Notes under the pieces: generated by a model | Database searches by the model: none | Told to the model about the DNA's origin: nothing | What the model saw: only the letters and a program-made list of their open reading frames with translations | Program-made: the position numbers and the translations under genes | Part shown: one piece after another, positions 39,842 through 47,317 of the stretch | Layout of the letters: each line of letters starts with the position of its first letter | Position numbering within the stretch: the stretch's first letter is position 1 | Source of the DNA: Mangrovimicrobium sediminis | Lineage (GTDB): Bacteria; Pseudomonadota; Gammaproteobacteria; Pseudomonadales; Halieaceae | DNA length: 64,000 nt | Direction: 5' to 3' | NCBI RefSeq assembly: GCF_004745945.1 | Contig: NZ_SRLE01000009.1 | Coordinates: 1-64,000 of the forward strand

Positions 39842-39942
39842 CCTTCCCGGGGCGTCGGCGGCCATGGATGGCCGCCGCCGAGCCTGTACATGGACGTACG
39901 CTTTTTGGCGGTCCCGGGAAGGGGAGGGCCGTTCCTCTGCCC
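39822..39942 (-). repeat. Conserved-core/variable-arm element, copy 4
   Basis: Arms 39822-39852 and 39912-39942 match at about 28 of 31 positions (AGAGGAACGGCC and CCCCTTCCCGGG against complements). On the minus strand the 57-nt core is identical to copy 3. It lies inverted relative to copy 3, 208 bp away, and 88 bp downstream of the rpe stop. Confidence 0.92.
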
Positions 39943-40030
39943 GGTTAGCCAGGCCCCGCCCCAGAAGAACCCGCAATCAAGTCCGTCGCGGGTTAAACCA
40001 ACATGCGGCAGGGGAACTAGGAAGATGTAC

Positions 40031-40702
40031 TCAGCCGACCGAGGCCAACTCCGCCCGCATGTCAGCAATCACCGCGGCATAGTCCGGCTGGTTGAAAATC
40101 GCCGAGCCAGCCACGAAAGTATCCGCCCCCGCCGCCGCGATCTCCGCGATATTCTTCGCCGAAACCCCACCGTCGATCTCCAGGCGAATGTCCAGTCCGG
40201 AAGCGTCGATCAACGCGCGCGCTTCGCGCAGCTTGTCCAGGGTGGCCGGGATGAAGGACTGGCCGCCGAAGCCCGGGTTGACCGACATCAGCAGGATCAT
40301 GTCCACCTTGTCCATGACGTAGCGCAGCGCGTCGAGGCCCGCCGCCGGGTTGAATACCAGGCCTGATTTGCAGCCCGCGTCGCGGATCATCTGCAGGGAG
40401 CGGTCGACGTGGGTCGAGGCGTCCGGGTGGAAAGTGATGTAGGTGGCGCCCGCCTCGGCGAAGTCGCCGATCAGGCGGTCCACCGGGGAGACCATCAGGT
40501 GCACGTCGATCGGGGCGGTGACACCGTGCTTGCGCAGGGCCTTGCAGACCATCGGGCCGATCGTCAGGTTGGGGACGTAGTGGTTGTCCATCACGTCGAA
40601 GTGCACCACGTCCGCGCCGGCGGCCAGCACGTTGTCGACTTCCTCGCCCAGCCGGGCGAAGTCGGCGGAGAGGATGGACGGGGCGATCAGGTAGTCGGCC
40701 AT
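40031..40702 (-). CDS. rpe: Ribulose-phosphate 3-epimerase
   Basis: Pentose-phosphate pathway epimerase, 223 aa. TIM barrel with [29 protein letters not shown] (catalytic Asp/His metal ligands), [23 protein letters not shown] and the C-terminal [10 protein letters not shown]. In Pseudomonas the next genes are gph and trpE; here the gph position is a repeat-filled gap. Confidence 0.98.
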   Translation of the reverse strand: MADYLIAPSILSADFARLGEEVDNVLAAGADVVHFDVMDNHYVPNLTIGPMVCKALRKHGVTAPIDVHLMVSPVDRLIGDFAEAGATYITFHPDASTHVDRSLQMIRDAGCKSGLVFNPAAGLDALRYVMDKVDMILLMSVNPGFGGQSFIPATLDKLREARALIDASGLDIRLEIDGGVSAKNIAEIAAAGADTFVAGSAIFNQPDYAAVIADMRAELASVG

Positions 40703-40762
40703 GGTGGGGCTCCGGTCAGGCGAGGTGGCGTATTCTACCCGAGCCCCGCCGGGGGCACGAGT

Positions 40763-41440
40763 TCAGCGGCGCAGGCGCGCATCCAGCTCCGCCAGGCGCT
40801 GCGGGGTGCCCACGTCCTCCCACTGCCCGGTGTGGAATTCACCGCCCAGTGTACCCGCGGCAATCGCCGCGTCGAGCAGCGGGCGCAGGGCCAGTTTGCC
40901 CGGGGCCATATCGGCAAAAAACAGCGGGTCGAACAGGGCGATGCCGGCGTAGGTGCAGCCGGCGACCGCGTCCGGGCGGTACTGCAGCCGCCCGGTCTCG
41001 TCGAGGTGGAAATCCCCCAGCGGATGCTGCGGCGGGTTGCCCACCATCACCAGGTGGGCGCGCTCCCAGGGCGCGAGGCGGTAGTCGCGCAGGCGGGCAA
41101 AATCGTAGTCGCACCAGATGTCGCCGTTGACCACCATGAACGGCTCTGTTCCAAGCAACGGCAGCGCGCGCTGGATGCCGCCGGCGGTTTCCAGCGGGGC
41201 GTCCTCGCGGGAGTAACGAATACGCAGGCTCCAGCGTGCGCCCTCGGCACAGAAGGCCTCCACCTGTTCGCCGAGGTGCGAGACGTTGATGACGACATCC
41301 TCGATGCCCGCCGCGGCCAGGGCGCGCAGGTGGTACTCGATGAGCGGCAGGCCGCCCGCGCTGAGCAGGGGCTTGGGCGTGTGCTCGGTCAGCGGCCGCA
41401 TGCGCTCGCCGAAGCCCGCGGCGAGGATCATCGCCCTCAC
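40763..41440 (-). CDS. murU: N-acetylmuramate alpha-1-phosphate uridylyltransferase
   Basis: Nucleotidyltransferase of the MurNAc salvage route that bypasses de novo UDP-MurNAc synthesis. 225 aa: N-terminal MRAMILAAGFGERMRPLTEH with KPLL (LAAG-x-G-x-RM-x-PLT signature), VNGDIWCDYDFARL metal/nucleotide site, and C-terminal EDVGTPQRLAELD. Its ATG overlaps the amgK stop by 4 nt, matching the amgK-murU pair of Pseudomonas. Confidence 0.95.
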   Translation of the reverse strand: MRAMILAAGFGERMRPLTEHTPKPLLSAGGLPLIEYHLRALAAAGIEDVVINVSHLGEQVEAFCAEGARWSLRIRYSREDAPLETAGGIQRALPLLGTEPFMVVNGDIWCDYDFARLRDYRLAPWERAHLVMVGNPPQHPLGDFHLDETGRLQYRPDAVAGCTYAGIALFDPLFFADMAPGKLALRPLLDAAIAAGTLGGEFHTGQWEDVGTPQRLAELDARLRR

Positions 41441-42465
41441 GCGGCGCGGCTCCAGGGCTGGCGATCGATCAGCGGGCGCAGTTCGGCGGCGAACCAGTCG
41501 GCGAATTCAGCTGCGGCGGGCGAGGTGTCGCGATACCCGACCAGGGCCTCCTCCACGTAGCGCAGGACCAGCGGCAGGTCGTCGAGGTAGGCCAGTTTGC
41601 CATCGCGCAGGTACAGGCGGGCGAAAGTACCCAGAACCTTGAGGTGGCGCTGCAGGCCCATGAGGTCGAACCAGCCCAGGAACTGCGCCTGGTCCACACC
41701 GGCAAACTGCCCGGTGGCCCGCGCCTGTTCCAGGTACTCGAGTGCCCAGCCCCGCACCTGCTCGCGCGGCCAGCGCACATAGCAGTCGCGCAGCAGGGAG
41801 ACAAGATCGTAGGTCGCCGGACCGATCACCGCATCCTGGAAGTCGATGACGCCAAGACGGCCGTCCGCCTGGGGCATGAGGTTGCGGCTGTGGAAATCCC
41901 GGTGCACCAGCACCCGGGGCTGGGCCAGGGCGCTGTCGATAAGCTCCGCGCACAGCGCCTGCCACATGGCCTGCTCCGCCGCGTCCAGCGGGCGCTGCAG
42001 CAAGCGCCCCGCGAACCACTCGGGGAAGCGCGACAGCTCTTCGCCGAGCAGGGCGCGGTCGTAGTGCGGCCAGGCGGGATCGTCGGCGGGCAGGGCGGCG
42101 AGTTGCAGCAGCACGCCGAAAGCGGTGCGGTAACTGGCGTCCACGCTGTGCGTGTCGAGTTCGGCCAGCAGCAGGCGGTCGCCGAGGTCGCCCAGCAGCA
42201 GGAAGCCGCGTTCGAGGTCGGCTGCCAATAGCGCGGGCACGCAGATGCCGCCGCGCTCGAGTTGCTCGCGCATGGCGAGGAAAGCGGTGTTTTTCTCGGT
42301 CTGCGGCGGCGCGTGCACCGCGATGCAGGTCGATGCGCCCTGGCGCAGGCGGAAATAGCGCCGGGCACTGGCGTCCCCGGCGACCACGCTGCACTGCGGG
42401 CTGTCCCAGCCGAGCTCGGCCTGGGCCCAATCAATCAACGCCTGGGGGGGCGGGCTGGCTGGCAA
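41437..42465 (-). CDS. amgK: N-acetylmuramate/N-acetylglucosamine anomeric kinase
   Basis: Aminoglycoside-phosphotransferase-fold kinase that phosphorylates MurNAc at C1 for MurU. 342 aa. The start is set at TTG 42465 (LPASPPPQALIDWAQ), 6 nt after AAGGAG; the longer frame to 42615 would run into lptD. Motifs: GDASARRYFRL, catalytic loop VLVHRDFHSRNLM and metal-binding GVIDFQDAVIGP. Together with MurU and the upstream AnmK gene (3621), it suggests a Pseudomonas-type wall recycling route, which in Pseudomonas gives intrinsic fosfomycin tolerance. Confidence 0.94.
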   Translation of the reverse strand: MPASPPPQALIDWAQAELGWDSPQCSVVAGDASARRYFRLRQGASTCIAVHAPPQTEKNTAFLAMREQLERGGICVPALLAADLERGFLLLGDLGDRLLLAELDTHSVDASYRTAFGVLLQLAALPADDPAWPHYDRALLGEELSRFPEWFAGRLLQRPLDAAEQAMWQALCAELIDSALAQPRVLVHRDFHSRNLMPQADGRLGVIDFQDAVIGPATYDLVSLLRDCYVRWPREQVRGWALEYLEQARATGQFAGVDQAQFLGWFDLMGLQRHLKVLGTFARLYLRDGKLAYLDDLPLVLRYVEEALVGYRDTSPAAAEFADWFAAELRPLIDRQPWSRAA

Positions 42466-42571
42466 TGTGCGCTCCTTCTCGATCGCGGCGGCGGTGGCCA
42501 ATTTTTCCGGACAAGAGCACCGGGGATGCTTTAGAATCCGCCTCTTATTTGTGAATAATACCCGATAGCGA

Positions 42572-44968
42572 ATGACCCGCAGAACCGTCCATTTCGCGGC
42601 GCGACGCACAATCAAACCCCTTTGCCTGGCCGTTCCACTGGCGCTGGCCGCCCTGTCGGCGGCGGCTCAGGATAGCAGCGAGACTGGCGCATCTCACCCC
42701 CTGGACTGGGTCGAGCTGCACGATGTGCCCGAGGCCCTGCGCAGCCAGCGCTGCATCAGCTGCGAGGGGCGCTACATCGACCCGCTGGCCGACGCCGACC
42801 GCCAGTCCTCGCCGGACCTGTCCGACATCGACGCGCGCGCCACCCGCTCCGAACTGCGCGAAGGCATCGCGGAGTTCTACGGCGGCGTGGAAGTCACCCA
42901 GGGATACCGCCAGCTGAGCGCCGACAGCGCCACCCTCGACCGCGAGGCGCGCTCCGCCGAACTGCGCGGCGACATCGTGCTGCGCGAACCCGGCCTGCTG
43001 CTGCGCGGCGACCTCGCCCACATCGAGTCGCAGTCCGGCGAGGCGGACATCAGCAACAGCGAATTCGTGTTGCACGAACAGCACATGCACGGCACCGCGG
43101 ACCTGCTCGAGCGCGACGAGAACGGCGTACTGCACGTACACCAGGGCGTAATAACCTACTGCGCGCCCGGGGAAAACGACTGGCTGATGCGCGCCAGGGA
43201 AATGAAACTGGATGTAGAGGAAGGGCTGGGCACCGCCTACGGCGCGCGCATCGACGTCGCCGGCGTACCGCTGTTCTACACGCCCTGGCTGCAGTTCCCG
43301 CTGGACGACCGCCGCCGCACCGGCTTCCTGTGGCCGGAATTCGGCTCGGACACCCAGGGTGGCGTCGATATCTCGGCGCCGTTCTACTTCAACCTCGCGC
43401 CCAACTACGACCTGCTGTACGCCCCGCGTTTCATCGAAGAACGCGGCCTCAGCCACGAGGCCACGGCCCGTTTCCTGCACCCGTCGGTGGGCATGTGGCA
43501 GGTGGGCGGCGCCTACATGTCCAACGACGAGCGCTACAAGGACGACTACCCCGACGAGACCAGCCACGACCGCTGGCTGGCGATCGTCCGCCAGAACGGC
43601 CTGTTCAACCAGCGCTGGCGTTCGCGGGTGGACTACAGCGAGGCCAGCGACGTCAATTACATGAAGGACCTGGACAGCTCCAGCCTCGATTCGCGCCGCC
43701 GCACCGCCCTGCTGCAGCTGGCCAGCCTCGACTACCTGGGCGACCGCTGGCTGGCCAACCTCGACGTACAGCAGTTCCAGTCGCTGGCGGACGACATCAG
43801 CAACGACTACAAGAAGCTGCCGCAGTTCACGCTGTCCTACCGCCAGGACGGCACGCCCTTCGAGCTCGACCCGATCCTGCTGGCGCAGTACTCCAACTTC
43901 GACAGCGACGACAACCGGGTGACCGGTTCGCGGCTGTACTCCGAGGCCGGCGCGACCTATCCCATGCAGTGGGCCTACGGTTTCCTGACGCCGACGACGA
44001 AATACCGCTACCTGACCTACGACCTCAACGATCACCCGCGCTATACGGACCACAACCCGGAAACCGGCTCGGCCATGGCCAAGCTCGACGGCGGCCTGTT
44101 CTTCGACCGCCAGACCCGCTTCGGCGAGAAGAGCATGCTGCAGACCCTGGAGCCGCGCCTGTTCTACCTGTACAGCCAGTACAAGGAGCAGGTGGACCAG
44201 CCGGATTTCGACAGCGCGGAGCTGACCTTCACCTACAATCAGTTGTTCCGGGAGACGCGTTTTTCCGGCCGCGACCGCATCGATGACGCCAACCAGCTCT
44301 CCGTGGGCCTGACCACGCGCCTGATCGACGAGGCCGACGGGCGCGAGAAATTCAACGCCAGCATCGGCCAGATCTACTACTTCCGCGACCGCGAGGTACG
44401 CCTGTCGCCGAACGACGAGCCGCTGGACAACTCGGGCTCCGAGGTCGCCGGCGAGCTGGGCTTCTTCCCCAACCCGAGCATGAGCCTGCGCACCAGCCTG
44501 GTCTGGGACCCGAACACCGACAAGATGAACTCGGGTAACTTCATCGCCAGCTACCAGCCCGGCGGCGGACGCCTGTTCAACCTCGGCTATTCCTACCGCC
44601 GCCCACTGACCACGGTGAACACGACCCAGCCGCCCACCGAGCAGGCGCACTTCTCCACCTATCTGCCGCTGGCACGGAACTGGCGGGTGTTCGGCGCGAT
44701 CAACTACTCGGTCGAAGCCAATACCAGCGTGGAAGATATGTTTGGCGTGGAATATGATAGCTGCTGCTATCGGGTGCGACTGCTGCACCTGCGCTACTAC
44801 GACACCGACACCACGCCCGGGCGCAACCCGGACTTCGACGACCCGCAGCTCGAGCGGGAAAAATCCATCCAGATCCAGATTGTGCTCAAGGGCATGGGCG
44901 GCTTCGGCAACCGTGCCAGCGGCATCATGAGGGATATGATTCGAGGCTTCACCGACAGTGAATATTAA
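42572..44968 (+). CDS. lptD: LPS-assembly protein LptD
   Basis: Outer-membrane beta-barrel that inserts LPS with LptE. 798 aa (E. coli 784). Signal peptide (about 1-30, ending AALSAAAQ), N-terminal cysteines in RCISCEG, an OstA jellyroll (about 90-230), then a 26-strand-type barrel rich in alternating aromatic residues. The adjacent cysteine pair EYDSCCYRVRL near the C-terminus corresponds to E. coli C724-C725, which form the inter-domain disulfides. A -10-like TAGAAT lies at 42532-42537. surA starts inside its last codons. Confidence 0.97.
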   Translation: MTRRTVHFAARRTIKPLCLAVPLALAALSAAAQDSSETGASHPLDWVELHDVPEALRSQRCISCEGRYIDPLADADRQSSPDLSDIDARATRSELREGIAEFYGGVEVTQGYRQLSADSATLDREARSAELRGDIVLREPGLLLRGDLAHIESQSGEADISNSEFVLHEQHMHGTADLLERDENGVLHVHQGVITYCAPGENDWLMRAREMKLDVEEGLGTAYGARIDVAGVPLFYTPWLQFPLDDRRRTGFLWPEFGSDTQGGVDISAPFYFNLAPNYDLLYAPRFIEERGLSHEATARFLHPSVGMWQVGGAYMSNDERYKDDYPDETSHDRWLAIVRQNGLFNQRWRSRVDYSEASDVNYMKDLDSSSLDSRRRTALLQLASLDYLGDRWLANLDVQQFQSLADDISNDYKKLPQFTLSYRQDGTPFELDPILLAQYSNFDSDDNRVTGSRLYSEAGATYPMQWAYGFLTPTTKYRYLTYDLNDHPRYTDHNPETGSAMAKLDGGLFFDRQTRFGEKSMLQTLEPRLFYLYSQYKEQVDQPDFDSAELTFTYNQLFRETRFSGRDRIDDANQLSVGLTTRLIDEADGREKFNASIGQIYYFRDREVRLSPNDEPLDNSGSEVAGELGFFPNPSMSLRTSLVWDPNTDKMNSGNFIASYQPGGGRLFNLGYSYRRPLTTVNTTQPPTEQAHFSTYLPLARNWRVFGAINYSVEANTSVEDMFGVEYDSCCYRVRLLHLRYYDTDTTPGRNPDFDDPQLEREKSIQIQIVLKGMGGFGNRASGIMRDMIRGFTDSEY

Positions 44969-46238
44969 GACCTTACTCGCCAGCGCGTGTCTCGCCGGCG
45001 CCCTGCTGGCGGGTGCGACCGCCCAGGCAGAGACGGAAATGCTCGACCAGGTGGTGGCCATCGTCGAGGACGATGTCATCATGGCCAGCGAATTGCGCGA
45101 CCGCATCGCCATGGTCAAGGGCAACCTCGCCTCGGCAGGTGTCGATGCCCCGCCGGACGACGAGATCATCCGCGAGACCCTGGACCGGCTGATCCTCGAG
45201 AGCATCCAGCTGCAGATGGGCCAACGCGTGGGCGTGCGCATCACCGACGCCCAGCTGAACCAGGCCCTGCAGGGCATCGCCGCCCAGAACGGCCTGACCC
45301 TGGACCAGTTCCGCAGCGCCGTCGAGCAGCAGGGCCGCTCCTACCAGGAGGCCCGCGAGAACATCCGCCGCGAGATGATCATCCAGCGCGTACAGCAGGG
45401 CAACGTCAACCAGCGTATCCAGATCAGCGAGCAGGAAGTCGACAACTTCCTCGCCACCGACGACGGCAAAAAGCTGGTGCAGGAGGAGTACCTGATCCTG
45501 CACGCGCTCCTCGCCGTCTCCCCCGACGCGTCCGAAGAGGAAATAGAAGCGGCGCGCGCCTACGCCGAAAAAGTACGCGCGAGCATCAGCGCCGGCACCG
45601 GCTTCGAGCAGGCGGTCGGTGCTCCCGGGCCCTATTCGTTTTCCGGCGGCAGCCTCGGCTGGCGCAAGCTGGACGACCTGCCCTCGCTGTTTGCCGACAT
45701 CGCCCCCTCGCTCGCCGTCGGCGAGACCTCGGACGTGCTGCGCTCCGACAGCGGCTTCCACCTCATCAACCTGGCCGACAAGCGCGGCGGCAGCAACCTG
45801 ATGGTCGACCAGACCCGGGTGCGGCACATCCTGGTCAAGCCCTCGGAGATTCTCAGCGACGCCCAGGCCCGCGAGCGGGTCACCGAGCTCAGGCAGCGCA
45901 TCGAGGCGGGCGAGGACTTCGGCGCCCTGGCGCGGCAGTATTCCGAGGACATCGGCTCCGCCCAGGAGGGCGGCGACCTGGGCTGGACCATGCCCGGGCA
46001 GATGGTGCCGGAATTCGAGGCGGCCATGAACGCCACCGCGGTGGGCGAGATCTCCGACCCGGTACGCTCCCAGTTCGGCTGGCACATTCTGCAGGTGGAA
46101 GACCGCCGCGAGCAGGACATGAGCGACCAGGCACGCCGCAATATGGCCACCAACTTCCTGCACCAGCGCAAGTACCAGGAGGAACTGGACGCCTGGCTGC
46201 GGCAGATTCGCGATGAGGCCTTTGTCGATATCAAGTAA
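44958..46238 (+). CDS. surA: Periplasmic chaperone/peptidyl-prolyl isomerase SurA
   Basis: Chaperone for outer-membrane proteins including LptD. 426 aa, GTG start overlapping the lptD end by 11 nt. Signal peptide (1-24), SurA N-terminal domain (about 25-150, LDQVVAIVEDDVIMASELRD), two parvulin domains (about 170-275 and 285-385, VRHILVKPSEILSDAQARE and GWTMPGQMVPEFEAAM), and a C-terminal helix. Order lptD-surA-pdxA is conserved in gammaproteobacteria. Confidence 0.97.
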   Translation: MNIKTLLASACLAGALLAGATAQAETEMLDQVVAIVEDDVIMASELRDRIAMVKGNLASAGVDAPPDDEIIRETLDRLILESIQLQMGQRVGVRITDAQLNQALQGIAAQNGLTLDQFRSAVEQQGRSYQEARENIRREMIIQRVQQGNVNQRIQISEQEVDNFLATDDGKKLVQEEYLILHALLAVSPDASEEEIEAARAYAEKVRASISAGTGFEQAVGAPGPYSFSGGSLGWRKLDDLPSLFADIAPSLAVGETSDVLRSDSGFHLINLADKRGGSNLMVDQTRVRHILVKPSEILSDAQARERVTELRQRIEAGEDFGALARQYSEDIGSAQEGGDLGWTMPGQMVPEFEAAMNATAVGEISDPVRSQFGWHILQVEDRREQDMSDQARRNMATNFLHQRKYQEELDAWLRQIRDEAFVDIK

Positions 46239-46268
46239 GCGCCGCCGCGACGGCGCCGGGCACGGCGC

Positions 46269-47252
46269 GTGACCGCGCGTATCGCCATCACCCCGGGGGA
46301 ACCGGCGGGCATCGGCCCGGACCTGGTCGCAGCCATCGCCCAGCGCCCGCGGGAGGTAGAGCTGGTCGCCGTGTGCGACCCGCAACTGCTGCGCGAACGC
46401 GCCGCGCTGCTCGGTCTGCCGCTGGATATCCTGCCCTACGACCCCGCCGCGCCCCCGCAGCCGCACCGCCCCGGGCAATTGCCCGTGTGCCCGCTGCAAC
46501 TCGCCGCTCCCGCCCTGCCGGGAGAACTCGACCCGGCCAACGCGGCCTACGTGGTGGACACGCTGCTGCGCGCCACCGACGGCTGCCTGTCCGGCGAATT
46601 CGCGGCCCTGGTGACCGCCCCGGTGCAGAAGTCGGTGATCAACGACGCCGGCATCGCGTTTTCCGGCCACACCGAGTTGCTGGCGCAGCGCACCGGCACC
46701 CCGCGCGTGGTCATGATGCTGGCGGCCGGCGAACTGCGCGTCGCCCTGGCCACCACCCACCTGCCGCTGCGCGCGGTGGCGGATGCCATCACCGGCGAAC
46801 TGCTGGAACAGACCCTGGGCATCCTGCACCGCGACCTGCGCGAGAAGTTCGCGATTGCCGAACCGCGGATCGCCGTGCTCGGCCTCAATCCCCACGCCGG
46901 CGAGGGCGGGCACCTGGGCCGCGAGGAACTGGATGTCATCATCCCCACCCTGCAGCGCCTGCGCGCCGCCGGCATGCAACTGGAAGGACCGCTGCCCGCG
47001 GACACCGCCTTCAACCCGCGTGTGCTGGATAACTGCGACGCGGTGTTCGCCATGTACCACGATCAGGGGCTGCCGGTGCTCAAGTACGCCGGCTTCGGCA
47101 GCGCCGTCAACGTCACCCTGGGCCTGCCCATCCTGCGCACCTCGGTGGACCACGGCACGGCCCTGGACCTCGCCGGAACTGGCGCCGCCGACCCCGGCAG
47201 CCTCGAGGCGGCACTGTCCCTGGCCGCACGACTGGCCGCCGCACGCGGCTAG
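46269..47252 (+). CDS. pdxA: 4-hydroxythreonine-4-phosphate dehydrogenase
   Basis: Pyridoxal 5'-phosphate biosynthesis. 327 aa with a GTG start ([19 protein letters not shown]). Metal-site histidines are visible in [23 protein letters not shown] and [12 protein letters not shown]. In most relatives ksgA-apaG-apaH follow; here a polysaccharide locus starts 66 bp downstream instead. Confidence 0.97.
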   Translation: MTARIAITPGEPAGIGPDLVAAIAQRPREVELVAVCDPQLLRERAALLGLPLDILPYDPAAPPQPHRPGQLPVCPLQLAAPALPGELDPANAAYVVDTLLRATDGCLSGEFAALVTAPVQKSVINDAGIAFSGHTELLAQRTGTPRVVMMLAAGELRVALATTHLPLRAVADAITGELLEQTLGILHRDLREKFAIAEPRIAVLGLNPHAGEGGHLGREELDVIIPTLQRLRAAGMQLEGPLPADTAFNPRVLDNCDAVFAMYHDQGLPVLKYAGFGSAVNVTLGLPILRTSVDHGTALDLAGTGAADPGSLEAALSLAARLAAARG

Positions 47253-47317
47253 CGCGGTTTACACTCCCCGCACCCGCACCTACACTTACCGCTTTATTTT
47301 CCGGGCTTTACCACTGC

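Noticed and set aside
39264-39976. Open frames of 110-195 codons in the rpe-trpE gap
   Set aside because: Open on both strands because of GC-rich repeats and palindromes; no protein features.
42545-45277. 910-codon open frame antisense to lptD
   Set aside because: GC-rich third positions of lptD leave the antisense frame open. The translation has no recognisable domain, while lptD on the other strand is certain.
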